Counted from the first letter of the stretch, positions 10,561-22,667 are shown. The stretch is 64,000 nucleotides of DNA from Hirsutella rhossiliensis (GCF_020360975.1 NW_025408668.1:3968001-4032000); one strand, 5' to 3'. Numbers and translations are program-made. The notes: generated by a model from the letters alone, not told the origin.

Positions 10561-10980
10561 TCGATCTAAAATAATAAATCGAACTCGAAACCGATATATT
10601 AGACTTTACTTTAGGAGTATAAATTAGATAGAAAAACGATAAAGGAAGACTATAACTAATTGCATTTTACTCGAAAAAGCTATATAGCGTAGAACTTAAT
10701 TACCCTATCTACGATAAAGAATTCCTTATAATTATTTAAGCTTTTAAGGAATTTCGATACTACCTTCTTAGAAGTAAATATAAAGTTAAGGTCTATATAG
10801 ATTATAAGAATATCTTATATTTTATAACGACGTAATAGTTAAACGGACGATAGATCTAATAGGCCGAATATTTATCGGAATTCGACTACGAAATAATCTA
10901 TAGAAAAGGAATAGAAAATGGTCGAGCTAATGCCCTTAGTCGACGAAGTAACTACGATATAGGAGCACCTATAGCGAAAG
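10560..10980 (+). pseudogene. Gyp-D RNase H
   Basis: The gypsy RNase H signature IELETDISDFTLG-like text stands near 10570-10620, followed by IAFYSKKLYSVELNYPIYDKEFL near 10655-10720, which is the AYFSRKLTPAERNYxIYDKELLAI block of this family. The region ends near the integrase linker ENGRANALSRRSNYD around 10915-10960. Several stops replace Gln and Trp codons. Confidence 0.8.
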
Positions 10981-11079
10981 GATAGCTCCTAGAAATTAAC
11001 GAAAACGGGAATTACTAGCAACGATAGCTAAATATAATATTTAAAGTATAACCTAACGACTTAATATACTAGAAGATCC

Positions 11080-12260
11080 TAAAATAGATAAAAGAATATA
11101 AAGTACTAAACGGATATAATATAGAATATTTACAAGTTCTAATATATAAAAATAAAATCTAGATACTACTAGAATTACGAGATAAAGTTATATAAGATAT
11201 ATATAAATATCTAATATATAGATACTAGGGAATCTAAAGAATAATAGAACGGATTAGACGATAATATAACTTCCTATAGCTTAAAGAAGTAGTATAATAA
11301 GTTATTAAAGAATATAAACTTTACGTATAAAGTAAAGCTAAACGATATAAACTATACGGAGAATTATAACCGCTACTAATACTAGAAAAACCATAGGATT
11401 TAATAGCTTTCGACTATATTATAAAGCTACTACTATTAAAAGAACCTATAACTAACGTTAAGTACGATAGTATATTTATTATTACTAATAAACTAACGAA
11501 GTACGGATACTTCTTACTATATAAAGAAGTAAGTAATATAGAAGAGCTAGTATATATATTCCTACGAATAATTATTAGTAATTATAGACTACTAAATAAG
11601 ATTATCTTTAATAGAGGAAGTATATTTATAGCTAAGTTTTAGTAAGCTCTTATAGTATAATTAGGGACGAAATATAAGCTTAGCATAGCTTATTACCTAT
11701 AAATAGATAGATAAACGGAACGACTTAACTAAACGCTTAAATAATATTTACGATACTATATTAGCTACGAATAAAACGATTAGGTTAAATAGCTACTAAT
11801 AGCGTAACTAGCTTATAATAGCTTAGTTATAGAAATAACTAAGCTCTTACTAGTATACGCTAATTACGGATATAACCTAGAAGTATTTAAGGTTACCTAA
11901 TAAGGACTATAAGCGGAACGAGCGATACTATAAGTAGATTAGCTACGAAAATTATATAAAGAAATATAATAAGAACTTTAATCTATTAGAGAACGAATAT
12001 CTACTTACTATAATCGGAAAAGATTATAGGGACTAATCTTTTAAGAGGGAGATATAGTCTACCTTATATAACGAAATATTAAAATAAAATAACTAAGTAA
12101 TAAATTAGATTTTAAGAAACTTAGACCGTTTAAGGTTAAGAAAACTATTTTAAAAGTTAACTACGAACTTTCGCTACTAATAATAATATAGATATACCTA
12201 ATATTTTATATCTTATTATTAGAACTAGCGCTACGAAACGCTAAACTATAAGAAAAATTC
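11080..12260 (+). pseudogene. Gyp-D integrase
   Basis: The zinc-binding HHCC region lies near 11200-11340 (ending in CV-type text changed to YV). The rve core follows: LIAFDYIIKLLLLKEP near 11400 with the first Asp, IIISNYRLLNKIIFNRGSIFIAKFW near 11560-11640 (the DRG/DRD position has become NRG), and LSIAYYLQIDRQTERLNQTLEQYLRYY near 11680-11760 containing the Glu. The C-terminal SH3-like segment GDIVYLI..NIK is near 12045-12080. This is a typical Ty3/gypsy integrase with one catalytic Asp lost and many stops. Confidence 0.85.
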
Positions 12261-12269
12261 AAAGTTAAT

Positions 12270-12425
12270 AATAATTAGGAATATAAAGCCGAATAAATAC
12301 TAGATATAAGAAAATAAGGTTAGTAATAGGAATACCTTATTAAGTAAAAGGGATATAGACTAGAAGAAAATACCTAGGAACTACTTAAGTACTTAACCTA
12401 CTACGGTTCTTTACTTCGATAGTTC
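12270..12425 (+). pseudogene. Gyp-D integrase-linked chromodomain
   Basis: It reads AEQILDIRK, then EYLIKQKGYRLEENTQELLKYL with Gln or Trp at the stop positions. This is the chromodomain pattern (E-ILDxR...YLVKWKGY...NTWEP...L) found at the integrase C-terminus of chromoviruses, where it can steer insertion to heterochromatin through histone marks. The aromatic-cage Trp codons are now stops. Confidence 0.8.
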
Positions 12426-12489
12426 TACTAGTAAAATCTACCCTAGGCATCGTAAAATCGCTTAACGAACTAATAGCATTCTAATTAAT

Positions 12490-13100
12490 TATATTAAATC
12501 TACCTATAGACTAAACATCGACTACTGCTTTAGATTCTTAGCGCTTAGCCTCGTTAAGGTTATCTAAGAAATAAAGGCCCTAACGGACTATCTTAGTACC
12601 CTTTATCTTTAGCTAGCGCTTTTAACGGTAAAGCCGCGCTAAACGAGCTAAGGCTTCGTTTAGGTCGGCTTAAGCTTTTAATATTCGCTCCTTAGCAATT
12701 TCTTCTTTTTTATCTAATCGATCGGACTCTAGATTTATTTAGGATACTAAGAGACACGTTAGCTATAAATAATAGGCAGGATAATAAAGTTACCTACGGG
12801 AGCTAATCGCTACGCCTAACGTATCGTAGGAACGACCCCGCTATATATATTCGGTATACTTAGAAGATTTCTTTAGTATTTTATAGCAAAAGCCGCGCGA
12901 CGAATAGAAAGAATATAGTATAACGTCGAAACTAAGACGATTAATAGACTTAGCTAAACGAATACGCTTAAGGGTCTTACGAGAACGATCCTTCGATACG
13001 CGACTAGATATACTATTAGTAGTATATCCTAAGGGATAGAAAGGACGAACGGGGAATATATATACGCGCGATAAGGGTATATTTATATACGGCGGCTAAG
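12490..13100 (-). pseudogene. Gyp-D antisense 3' frame: Cys-rich remnant followed by coiled coil
   Basis: On the minus strand, opposite to gag-pol, a frame of roughly 200 codons stays readable. From its start side it reads SRKTLKRIRLAKSINRLSFD, then a segment with Tyr at regular spacing (YSFYSSRGFCYKILKKSSKY), RGRSYD, and a heptad-like stretch LDKKEEIAKERILKA.ADLNEALARLARLYR, ending FLDNLNEAKR. The Tyr codons TAC/TAT would derive from Cys codons under RIP, which suggests a lost Cys-rich, zinc-binding-like module before a coiled coil. From memory, similar Cys-rich plus coiled-coil hypothetical proteins recur in fungal repeats. Function unknown. It has its own direction, so it would need its own promoter near the 3' LTR. 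Confidence 0.6.
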
Positions 13101-13146
13101 GCAGTAGTAGGTCTTACGGATAAGACTAAAAGGAGGGGAGACATCG
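13101..13146 (+). other. Gyp-D polypurine tract region
   Basis: The purine-rich run aaaaggaggggagaca stands at 13128-13143, just before the 3' LTR. It is the expected primer site for plus-strand DNA synthesis. Confidence 0.75.
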
Positions 13147-13616
13147 TATTACGACTATAGTTAGCGGGCTATAGGAGAGCCGGCTACGTTTACGTAATAA
13201 GGCGGCTCGGAATAATAGTTAGGACGAGAAGTTACTTAGGCTTAGCTTACCTAGAGCGTACGTAAGCTAAGTAAGCCTTATATAGATAGATTACTATTTA
13301 AGAGTATAGCTTACGAGTAAGCTATAGTAAGCTATAAAGGGGATTACGGCTAGGACCGTGATCTAAGGATAGTCTCTATAGGTATATATAGCTACCTACT
13401 TTTACTCCTTTAAATAGATAGCTCTCTAGCTTTTAATATAGATCTTTATTATAATTCTATCTCTAATTCTAATTACTTGGTTATAGTCTACGGTCTATAA
13501 CCTCTAACTTATTACTAATACAATATACTTATTAGTACTTAGACCACGCCCTATTATATCTGCTAATATAAACCCCTCGATAGGTTTATCCCTTAGGAAT
13601 AACACCGGTCGTTATA
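13147..13616 (+). repeat. Gyp-D 3' LTR (470 bp)
   Basis: Same length and ends as the 5' LTR, and followed directly by the second atcta. It keeps some CA and TG where the 5' LTR has TA, so RIP hit the two LTRs unequally. Confidence 0.92.
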
Positions 13617-13621
13617 ATCTA

Positions 13622-13860
13622 TACCCTTAAGGCTAGGGCCGCGCCTTATACTAAGGAGGAGGATAAGGAGGAGGATAAGGAGGAAGATAAGGATAACTAT
13701 TTAGTAGTTAAGACCCTACTAAAAAAAAGGCTTACTAGGCCTAGTCTATATACCTTTAAGCGTGCTTATAAGGGATAATATAATTTATTTATACTACTAT
13801 TAACCTAAGTATACCCTGCTTATTATTTATAGTCGCGGTATTTATAATATATACTTATAG
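13622..13860 (+). pseudogene. Gyp-C1 antisense accessory frame, second part
   Basis: This resumes the antisense frame after the Gyp-D insertion: LKARAAPYTKEEDKEEDKEED from a 12-bp gaggataaggag-type repeat (about three units here, about eight in Gyp-C2), then NYLVVKTLLKKRLTRPS. The change in unit number is a multiple of three bases. Beyond about 13860 the opposite strand holds the chromodomain tail of pol, so the end of this frame is uncertain. Confidence 0.45.
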
Positions 13861-16800
13861 CTTATACTAGTATAGCGACTACTATAGGCTTAGTACCTTA
13901 CTATTTCCTTAAGGGTAGGGTATAGTCTCCCCTACGTCTTAAGGTACTAGCTGCTTTACTACTAAGGGGGTAGCTTCTCTTACTAAGCTATTATTCTCCT
14001 TTACTAGCCTATAAAGGGCCTCGAACTTATTTAAAGCTACTATACCCTTAAACTTAAACGCTAGCTTTTATATTAAGTCTTAGTAGCCGCGCTATTTAAT
14101 AAAGACTTCGCGCTTCTTCCCGCGGCCTATATTCTTTTAATAAGCTACTTATAACTCTTTTACTAAGAACTCTTCCTCCCCTTTAATAAGGATAGCGGCT
14201 AGTTAGGGATCTACTATCTCTTAGCTTAGTAAGGGGTCTATAGTAGTATAATAAAAGAGGTCGATATTAATTATACTATAAATACTAAAGGGTAGCCCCT
14301 CTAGCTTTATAGTTTATAGACTTAGTACCTTCTTTATTATATACTTAGCGTATAGCTAGTTAAGCTTTTTTTTAGCCTCGTCGACTTATAGTTATAAAGG
14401 TCTAGCTAGACCTTATCCCTTACTATAAACCTATTTATAGGATCCCTTAACTTATTAGCCTACCGCTCTTAGTCTTAGGTAGTAAACGCTATTAAGGATT
14501 AATAGAACTTTATAACTTATTATAGCTTTTATATAAAAGTAAACGCCCTACCTTTTAAGGAGCTAGCTAAGTAGCGCTCTACGCTTATATTTATAGTAAT
14601 AAGCTATGCTAACGGCGGTTTAAACCTATATAGTATAAGGAAGGGGGATATATTAATAAAAGAGTTTAACCTACCGTTAAGCGCTATCTAAGCTATAGGA
14701 AGCTACTTATCTTAGTTTATTTAGTTATAAGCTATTACCTTTTAAAGGTAAGCTTATACTTTTTAGTTAAGGCGTTTAAGCCCCTTATTAGTTTATAAGT
14801 AATAAGCTATACTTAGTAACTAAGTAACTTAAAGTAGCTTATAAAGGTACTATTAAAAGTAGCTAGTTTAATTAGTACCCTTATTATTAGTAATTAAAGC
14901 TAGCTATTAATAAAAGTAAGCGTAGTATTAAAAGAAGCGCTTAATATAAGCTTTTACTTTTATAAATAGTATTAGCTTTAGTACTACCTCCTTACTTAAA
15001 TAGTCCTTAACTACCTAAAGATTATAGTTACCGCTTACTATAAAAAGGAGGTCTATAATAAAGTCTATTTATATATATATATATAACTAGTTAAGGACTA
15101 GTAGTAACTTTAATAGCCCCTTCTTAAGCGCTTACTAGATCTTTAAGCAGCTATAAATATTATAGTTATAAAGGAAACGGTAGATATATAGTACTATAAG
15201 TAGCTAGTAAAAGTTCTAGCTAATCGATACTAGTATACCTTCGCGGCTAAGATAGTTAATTATACTTAAGTTATAAATTATCTATATAATTTACCCTCTT
15301 AACTTATCTTACTCTTTAACTTTTAAAGGGGCTGCCTTAGCTATAGCCTCTATTATTACTAGCGCGCTTAGGACTTATAGCTTGCCCTTATAGTAAAGGT
15401 AGCTATAGGAGTTAATATAGTAGTCGCTTACTTAGACTTTTAACCTAAGGCCGCGGTTAAGGGAGCGCGCCCTTACTTTTATAGCGTAGTATACGCTTAT
15501 ATATATATTATCCTATACCGCTAGCTAGTCTTATAGGCGTTAGAGCTCCTTATCTTAAAAGATACGCTAAGGGACGTTAAGCGTACCCTTAAAGGGGGCT
15601 AGGACCCTAGCCGCTCTTAAGGGGTTACCCTCTACCTTTAATAAAGTAGCGCTAAAGTAAGTCTAAAGCGCCTTATTTAAGATTATCTATATATCTTATA
15701 TATTAAGATCTATAAAGGTAGACTAATCCTACTCTCTTTATAAGAGGGCGTCTAAGACTATAGCTTCTTTACTTAGTCTATACTTAATATAAAACTAAAA
15801 GTATAAGAAATACTTTACTTAGCGCGCTTATTACTTTAAAAGATACTATTAAGTTATAAAGTATTTAAGGTTTTTATAGTTTATAAGGATTTTAAAGCTC
15901 TTATAGCTATAGAGCTTTACTTACTATTACTTAAGGTAGCTAATAATCGCTAATATCTCTTTATTATAGATTAAGTAGTTTCTTTTTACTATAGTAAGCT
16001 TATATAAGTAAAACGCTATAGGCCTTCTCTACCTTTTTACTTCTTAAGATAGGGTTCCCTTAAGTATATAGCCGCTATAGTTTACTTTTATAATTAAGGG
16101 ATTATTAAAGTCCTACTATAGTAGTACTAAGGCCTATAAGAATAAGTCCTTAAGAGCTTAAAACGCTTTTACTTATATAAGTCTCTAAGAAAAAAAGGCC
16201 TTATTTTTTATTAGCTTATTAAGTAGTAGTATAATTTATAAGAACCCTTTAATAAAGACCTAGTAGTAGTTAGTAAAGCTAAGGAAGCTTTATATACCTT
16301 ATTACGATATTAAGGTTACTTAGTCGCGGATAGCTTAGATCTTAGCTAAGTCCGCTTATATACTTATGCCCGCGATAATAATAAAGCTAAGGTATTTAAT
16401 ACGCTTAACGCTAAATTTATATTTGTCTAAGTTTAGGTATAAGCTATACTTTACTAAGTAGTTTAGTACCTTTTATACCTTCTATATATAGTCTTTATAG
16501 CTCCTACTTAAATAAGTAAGAATATTATTTATATATATAAATATAAACTTATTAAGGAAACCCTTAAGTACTTAGTTAATATAATATTAAAATATAGCTA
16601 AGGTACTTACTAAGCTAAAAGGGGTAACTATCTACTTAAATAAGCTATATTTTATATAGAACGCTATTTTTTACTCCTCCTTATATACTATTTATACCTT
16701 ATAAAACGCTTAGATAATATTAAGCTTTATAAATTACTTTACCTTTACTAGGTTATAAAGGGTCTCTCTTATAAGTAGAAGGAGGTACTAGTTTAAGCGT

Positions 16801-17800
16801 ATAATTATATTTAACGCTTAATAATTTATATAGAAGTAAAGTCCCCCTCTTAGCTTTAATATAAATAAGACTAAAGCCGCTACTTTAAAAGAGCTAGCCT
16901 TAATAAATCCCTTATTAAGGAGGTCTATAAGGGTCTTTTTTAATACTAGTAGTTCCTCTTATAATATACTATATAGCGGCCTAAATAGTAAGGGAAGCTC
17001 CTTACTATTATCCCTTATATAAAGCGGTATTAAGTAGTCTATACCTAGCTTATAAGGGTTTAACTTATTAGCCTTACTCTTTTAAAAGAGCGGTAGTAGG
17101 TTATAGAACCGCGGTAGGATAGCTTACTATAGCTCCTTTTTTAATATAGGGCGCTTTAGTTATAGCGCTTTCTTAATATCTACTAAGATAACTATATAGA
17201 TCGACGCTATAGCTATAGCTAGCCCCTTTTACTTATAGATTTACTATATTATACCTATAAATACTAAGGCTAAGACTTCCTAGGCGTCTTATACGTTAAG
17301 TAGGGCGTTTAGTACTCCCTCCTTACTACTATACTAAACCTAGGACTATATAGGGCTAAATTATAGCCTTCCCTTATATAGTATTAAATATAACTTTATA
17401 TACGTTAACTATAGCTTCTTAAGAATTAAAGGAAACTTAAGCTAGGGGACTATATATACTATTAGTAGCCGTGGAAGGCTATTAACCTTTATAGCTACTT
17501 AAGTAACGCTTTTAATAACCGCGCTTTTTATTATAGCTAAGGCGCCCTTTATACGCTTAAGGTAAATCTTCTTTACTAGTAAGTATAGCTTAAGGGCTTT
17601 CGCTTTATTAATTATAGTATAATACTAATAACCCTTATTTATAAAGGTAAAGAGAAGGTAAGTTTAGTTAATAATAATTAGTATTAAAGTAGGTTCTTCT
17701 TTAATACGCCTTACTAAGTCCTCCTTAGCTAGTATTAGCTTACTAAGCTCTAGGGCCCGCCTTTATACTAGAGCTAAGCTTTTCCCTTTACTTTATATAT
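13860..17800 (-). pseudogene. Gyp-C1 pol (protease, RT, RNase H, integrase, chromodomain)
   Basis: This is collinear with the plus-strand pol of Gyp-C2. By that alignment the chromodomain lies near 14010-14200, integrase near 14450-15680, RNase H near 15780-16150, RT near 16140-16970 and protease near 17300-17720. The reverse strand carries the same family text as Gyp-C2 with different RIP stops. It would encode the whole replication machinery of the element. No part is open for more than a few tens of codons. Confidence 0.8.
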
Positions 17801-19045
17801 AGTAAAGGTTCTCTTATCTCCCTTATTATTAGATTTTAATAAGGCGCGGGTAACCTATATCTTTACTAGCCTCCTTATTAAGAGGTAGGGGTAAGACCTA
17901 ACTATATATATACTTACGCTATAATATATATAGCGGCCCTCTTTATATTATTTACTAATTTCCTTATAAGGTACTTAATTAGCTATCCTATTAAACTATA
18001 CCGCTAATAGAGTAGCTAGGGTCTTACTATTACTACGCTGCCTAGGGTATATAGCCGCTATCTAAATATCGCTATATATATCGACCGCCGACTTAGGAGC
18101 GGGCCTAGGTATAAATAAGTTAAGTAAAGAGGAACTTTCTAGCCTATTAGTCCCGCTTAAGGCTAAGCGCTTATATAGCTTTTAAAAGCGCGGCGTTTAC
18201 TTATATCCTTAAGCTACCTTTATAAAGTAAGCTATATAGCCCTTATAGGTAGAGGGCATTATAATAAGGATAAGTAGCTCTTAGAGCGCTAAGAAGATTA
18301 AGTTCTATAGCTAGGTAAGCTTAGCGCTGTCCTCTTAAGTAGTATTACCCGCCGCTTAAGTTAAGGTCTCTTTAAATTCCGGTAAGAACTCTTTAAAAGA
18401 CTACCCCTCTTACTAAGTAAAGGTCTATAGCCTATCCTATACCTTCTCCTATTCCTATATATTATTAAAGGTATAGACTAGGTAGTTAAAGAATACTTAA
18501 GGGTCTTTTATCCCTTTAAGACCGCCCTACTCTTAAAAGCCCGCTACTCGCTATATTTAAGGCTCTAGTAGCGTATATAGGAGTAAGAACTAAGCTATTT
18601 CCTTATAGCCGTTAAGGCCTTATTTCTTATTAATATAGTATTTCGCTATTAAGCGGTTAAGGAAGAAGTAAAAGGTCTTTAGCTTACTATCTTAAGTAAG
18701 CGAAGGTAATAGCTTTTATTTACTAAAGGCCGCCTTATACTCCGACCTCTTAGTAAGAAGGGGTATATCTATTAAAGCTAGCGTTAAAAAGGTATTAAGG
18801 ATTTAGTATAGGGTTACTTATTAGTCTAGGTCTTATAATATCTAGTAAAATAGCTTTATAAATTAAGCTTATTTATCTTATTACTACTAGGTCTCTTTTT
18901 ATAAGTATTACTAGTATAGCTCTTTTACTTTTTACTATAGCTATTAGTATAAAGCTTCTTTTTATAATAGCTATTACTATTATAACTACCTTAGCTAGTA
19001 TTACTAAGGTTTTAATATTAAGTTTAATATAAAGATAGCTTATAC
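17800..19045 (-). pseudogene. Gyp-C1 gag
   Basis: This is the reverse complement of the gag region of Gyp-C2 and Gyp-C3. The segment 18360-18560 matches 52680-52880 of Gyp-C2 in reverse, where a gag capsid motif (VFFNYLVYTFSNI, QSFKEFLLKFKETL) is readable. The leader next to the LTR (minus strand gtataagctatc) is identical in C1 and C2 and should contain the primer site; I cannot assign its tRNA. Confidence 0.75.
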
Positions 19046-19235
19046 TATTATAAGGTAGGTAGAGGGTTATACTATAAGTGCTTTTTATTATATTATAATA
19101 ATAAGCTATATAGGATCTAACTATATACTACGCTTACTACTATTAAATATATATTTATATATATAGCTTAACTTACCTTATAACGCTATTAGCTAAGGTC
19201 TAGGCTAATACCTAGACCTATACTAAGGGTAAATA
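19046..19235 (-). repeat. Gyp-C1 5' LTR (190 bp)
   Basis: 190 bp, matching the LTR at 4548 with scattered transition differences. It directly abuts Gyp-C3 sequence on the right. Confidence 0.88.
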
Positions 19236-20803
19236 CCTTAATAACTAGTAGCTCTATATATAATATATTATATAGTAGTCTAAATAATATAAGTAGTTCC
19301 TACCCCTTCTTATTAATATAAAGTATAATCTTATAGTCTACCTATAGCTTATATAAGTTAAGCTTATTTACTTCCTAGGATTTAAATAATAGTAGGAGGT
19401 CGTAAAAGCGCTCTAGTATCTACTACTATAGCTTAAAGGGCGACTTTAGCTTCTTTATTTAAAGGGCTTTATCGATATTTACTAAGCTAATATAACGACT
19501 AGTACTATTCCTAAGGGATAAACCTATCGAGGGGTTTATATTAGTAGATATAATAGGGCGTAGTCTAAGTAATAATAAGTATATTACGTTAGTAATAAGT
19601 CGGAGGTTATAAACTATAGACTATAACTAGGTAATTAGAATTAGAGATAGAATCGTAATAAAGATCTATATTAAAAGCTAGAGAGCTATCTATTTAAAGG
19701 AGTAAAAGTAAGTAGCTATATATACCTATAGAGACTATCCTTAGATTATAGGCCTAGCTATAATCCCTAACGTTAGATCGTATAAAGCGTAGTAATCTCG
19801 TTAATCCTAGATTACTTAGATCTCTACGATCCCCTTAATCCTATATCTATAGGATAGTCGTGCTAACTATTTATCCGTTAGACCGTATTACGTGCTTAAC
19901 GCGGTCGACCGTTAGCGGCTTAGTAGCTATAGTCGTAATAGCTAACTATATAAACTACTATATTAGCCGCTACCTAGGCTTCCTCTTACTTTACCTATTA
20001 TATAGTTCTTATAAAGATAAAAGTAAGGACTTCTTAGGCTAAGTATAAAGCTTATATACTTAGTCTTACGCTTATAAAACTATTATTATAATAGACCTAC
20101 TATTATATAGGCTTAAACTATATCTTCTTTTAATATAAAACTAAGTATAACTTTATATATAATAACTAAGGTTTCCTAAGGATTAAGGGAAACTCTAGTT
20201 AAGGGATTATATAAGCTATAATAAGCTTATAGTAACTATTAACCTTTATAGTTAGCTATATAATACCCTTAATTATTATACCTTCTATTACGCTTAAAGC
20301 GCCCTTTACTTACCTTAGGGCGATCTTTTCTACTAATACTTATATCTTTTATATAAGTACCTTATTAACCGCGGCGTAGTACTAGTAGCCCTTATCTATA
20401 AGGGCGGCGATAAGTAAGGAGTTATTAACTATAACTTATATTAAAGTAAGCTCCTTTTCTATATAAGCGGATAATTCCTCCTTCTCCTTTACTAGTATTA
20501 GTAATTAAGGCTTAGAGCCTATCTTTACTTTAAAGCTACTTTTTTTCCTTTAGGCCTAAGGGCGTAGAGTCTTCTTTATTATCTAAGGTAAGGAGCGGTT
20601 CTATCTTCGCTACTTAAACTACTATAGGCCGCTTAGCTAAAAGGAAGGGGTATTTTAATATAAAGTATATAAACGCGCTATAATATAGGTAGTAGCCGTT
20701 AGCCTTCCTTTTCTTAATTCCCTCGCTTATTACTTACTTCGCCTACTACTTAAAGTATAAGATAGTATAAAGGATATTTAATAATAACTTCTTATTATAA
20801 GGG
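19236..20803 (-). mobile_element. Gyp-C3 remnant, left part (RT start and protease region)
   Basis: The reverse strand matches Gyp-C1 at about 16930-17160 (in 19236-19490) and at about 17360-18000 (in 20100-20800), so this is an older minus-strand Gyp-C copy. It continues at 61863 beyond Gyp-C2, where the gag part is found. It is interrupted by the solo LTR at 19491. No LTR of its own is visible in the window. RIP is heavy and no open frame remains. Confidence 0.7.
19491..19940 (-). repeat. Solo LTR of the Gyp-E type (450 bp)
   Basis: On the minus strand it reads tattacgactatagc ... agtcgttata, collinear over its full length with the Gyp-E 5' LTR at 62701-63150 (also 450 bp). gctaa flanks it on both sides (19486-19490 and 19941-19945), a perfect 5-bp target duplication. 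No internal element sequence is attached, so it arose by LTR-LTR recombination. Confidence 0.92.
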
Positions 20804-20993
20804 TATTTACCCTTAATATAAGTCTAGGCATTAGCCTAGACCTTAGCTAATAGTATTATAAGGTAAGGTAAGCTATATATATAAACGCGTATTTAGTAGT
20901 AATAAGCATAGTATATAGTTAGATCTTATATAGCTTATTATTATAATATAATAAAAGGCACTTATAGTATAACCCTCTACCTACCCTATAATA
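20804..20993 (+). repeat. Gyp-C2 5' LTR (190 bp)
   Basis: Starts tatttaccc and ends ctataata. Same length as the other three Gyp-C LTRs. It is followed by gtataagctatcc, the leader shared with Gyp-C1. Confidence 0.88.
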
Positions 20994-21316
20994 GTATAAG
21001 CTATCCTTATATTAAACCTAATATTAGAACTTTAGTAGTACTAGCTAAGGTAGTAATAATAATAGTAGCTACTATAAGAAGAAGCTTAATATTAATAGCT
21101 ATAATAATAAGTAAAAGAGCTATACTAGTAATACTTATAAAAAGAGACCTAGTAGTAATAGGTTAAATAAGCTTAATTTATAAAGCTATTTTACTAGATA
21201 TTATAAGACCTAGACTAATAAGTAACCTTATACTAGATCCTTAATACCCTCTTAACGCTAGCTTTAATAAATACGCCCCCCGCTACTAAGAGGTTAAAGC
21301 GTAAGGCGGCCCTCGG
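20994..21316 (+). pseudogene. Gyp-C2 leader and gag start
   Basis: This matches Gyp-C1 18750-19045 in reverse. It is the 5' leader and the beginning of gag, cut by the Gyp-A insertion at the duplicated target ctcgg (21312-21316). Gag continues at 52507. No intact start codon can be assigned. Confidence 0.65.
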
Positions 21317-22022
21317 TATTAAGTACTAGTCCCTTAGTATAAGGCTAGTACTTTAACCTTACCGTTTACTTAGATCTAGTATAGGTTTAATAAGTAATTA
21401 AATAGACTAGCTACTATATATAATTAAACGTATTATATAGACTAGCTACTATATATTATTATATATATTAAATATAGACTAGCTACTAGTCTTATAAGTT
21501 AAAGTAAGAGTAGTAATAACTATCTATATTCTTCTTTACCCGCCTAAGATCTAGTAGGTTCTCTATCTTTTATATATACTATAGTAAGCGTAAGACCTTA
21601 CTTAGGGCTTTAACTAAGTAATATCTTAACCTTATAATCGTATAATAGTAGTATAGTATATTAGCGGTATTTCTTAGTATTTTCCTTAGGTAGGTATAGG
21701 TATTTCTTTATAATTTCCCTACTATATTTTTATAGTAACTTCTTAGGGAAATATCGGTATAATCCCTAAGGAGCTATTATTACTTAGGAAATTATAGTAT
21801 ATTCCTTATATAATATATCCTTAGGGGAAGTCTCTATAAAATATCTATATAATCCGCTCGGTTATTATTTCTAGGATTTCTAGGTAATTTCTTAGAGTTT
21901 ACTTAGTAGCTTCTAAGTTCCTTCTTTTACGGGGAGCCTTAAGGAGTTAGGGGTAACTTCCCTAAGGGAGGCCGATATCGTTATAGGTACCTAGATTATC
22001 GACTATAGGGTATCCCGTAATA
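21317..22022 (-). repeat. Gyp-A 3' LTR (706 bp)
   Basis: On the minus strand it begins tattacgggatacc and ends gtacttaata, consistent with original TG...CA ends. It is the same length as the partner at 51796 and shows transition-only differences for most of its length. It contains a repeated block actagctactatatat near 21410-21490. Confidence 0.9.
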
Positions 22023-22248
22023 AATACCTAGGGCGAAAGAATTAACTAACGTCCTTATTAGTCTCCTATAGTATTTAAGCGGGAGTTACGCTAATAGGGA
22101 ATCGTAGTAAAGTTATATAGATTTCTAAGGTTAGTATAGGGAATAACTTATATCTTATCTAAGATATAACCTAGTACGACTAATACTAAGGGCGTAAGGC
22201 AGCTAAGCTAAGAGTAAAATACTATTAGAACTAAGGGCGCTAGGTAGC
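22023..22248. repeat. Gyp-A 3' region: imperfect ~40-bp tandem repeats
   Basis: From about 22185 units of the form actaagggcg...agctaagcta repeat every ~40-45 bp. They continue at 24998-25140 on the other side of LTR-B, so the element landed inside this array. The first part (22023-22184) shows no gene. Confidence 0.7.
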
Positions 22249-22667
22249 TTAATAATAACTACGGTATATACCTAAAGATATACCTACGCTAACGGCAATA
22301 GTAGTAGCTAGATACCGAAGGACGAGGGGGTCTAAGGGGAACGAAGGAAAAGAGAAAGTACTAAGCAGGGCAAGGTAAAGGCAAAGAGGGCTAAAAAGGT
22401 ATATTAGCAGAGAAAAGATATAGAAGAAGATAATACTAATACTGTCTGCTACCTAAGGAGGAAAAGAGACCTCTTTTATAGACTAAATTTTCCCTCCTTC
22501 TTCCCTAGACGAATAGGGGCTAAGGGATTATCTAATTAAGAAGAGGGCTAGCTAGAGACTCTACTAAGGATCCTACTAAGGATCCTACTAAGGACCCTGC
22601 TAAGGACCCTGCTAAAGACTCTACTACGCGGGCTATATATTCCTTAAGGTATAGATGCCCCCGTTAA
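22249..22667 (+). repeat. LTR-B left LTR, strongly RIP-mutated
   Basis: It begins ttaataataactacgg and ends cccccgttaa. Against the right LTR nearly all differences in the first 60 bp are C-to-T or G-to-A (tatatacctaaagat against cacacacccaaagac). It contains five tandem 12-bp units (ctaaggatccta / ctaaggaccctg) near 22560-22620. Confidence 0.8.

Larger units (their letters stand above)
5786..13616 (+). mobile_element. Gyp-D: complete Ty3/gypsy chromovirus, heavily RIP-mutated
   Basis: This 7831-bp element has two 470-bp LTRs and a perfect 5-bp target duplication (atcta). Its plus-strand order is gag with zinc knuckle, an extra conserved segment, protease, RT, RNase H, integrase and chromodomain, followed by an antisense frame and a polypurine tract. 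No open frame longer than a few dozen codons survives. Stops are TAA/TAG throughout, and CA/TG dinucleotides are almost gone. Gyp-E at the right edge belongs to the same family, with a nearly identical gag. Confidence 0.93.
4548..19235 (-). mobile_element. Gyp-C1: Ty3/gypsy element, minus strand, interrupted by Gyp-D
   Basis: Two 190-bp LTRs bound the element, at 4548-4737 (3') and 19046-19235 (5'). Removing Gyp-D and its duplicated target (7836 bp) leaves about 6.85 kb, the normal size for a fungal chromoviral gypsy element. Coding runs right to left: gag, protease, RT, RNase H, integrase, chromodomain, then a 3' region with an antisense frame. Collinearity with plus-strand Gyp-C2 supports the whole structure. 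It is heavily hit by RIP, with no open pol segment left. Flanks are cttat (left) and cctta (right), which do not make a clean 5-bp duplication. Confidence 0.85.

Noticed and set aside
19860..20042. Plus-strand 60-codon ORF
   Set aside because: Crosses the end of the solo LTR and its target duplication into Gyp-C3; open by chance.
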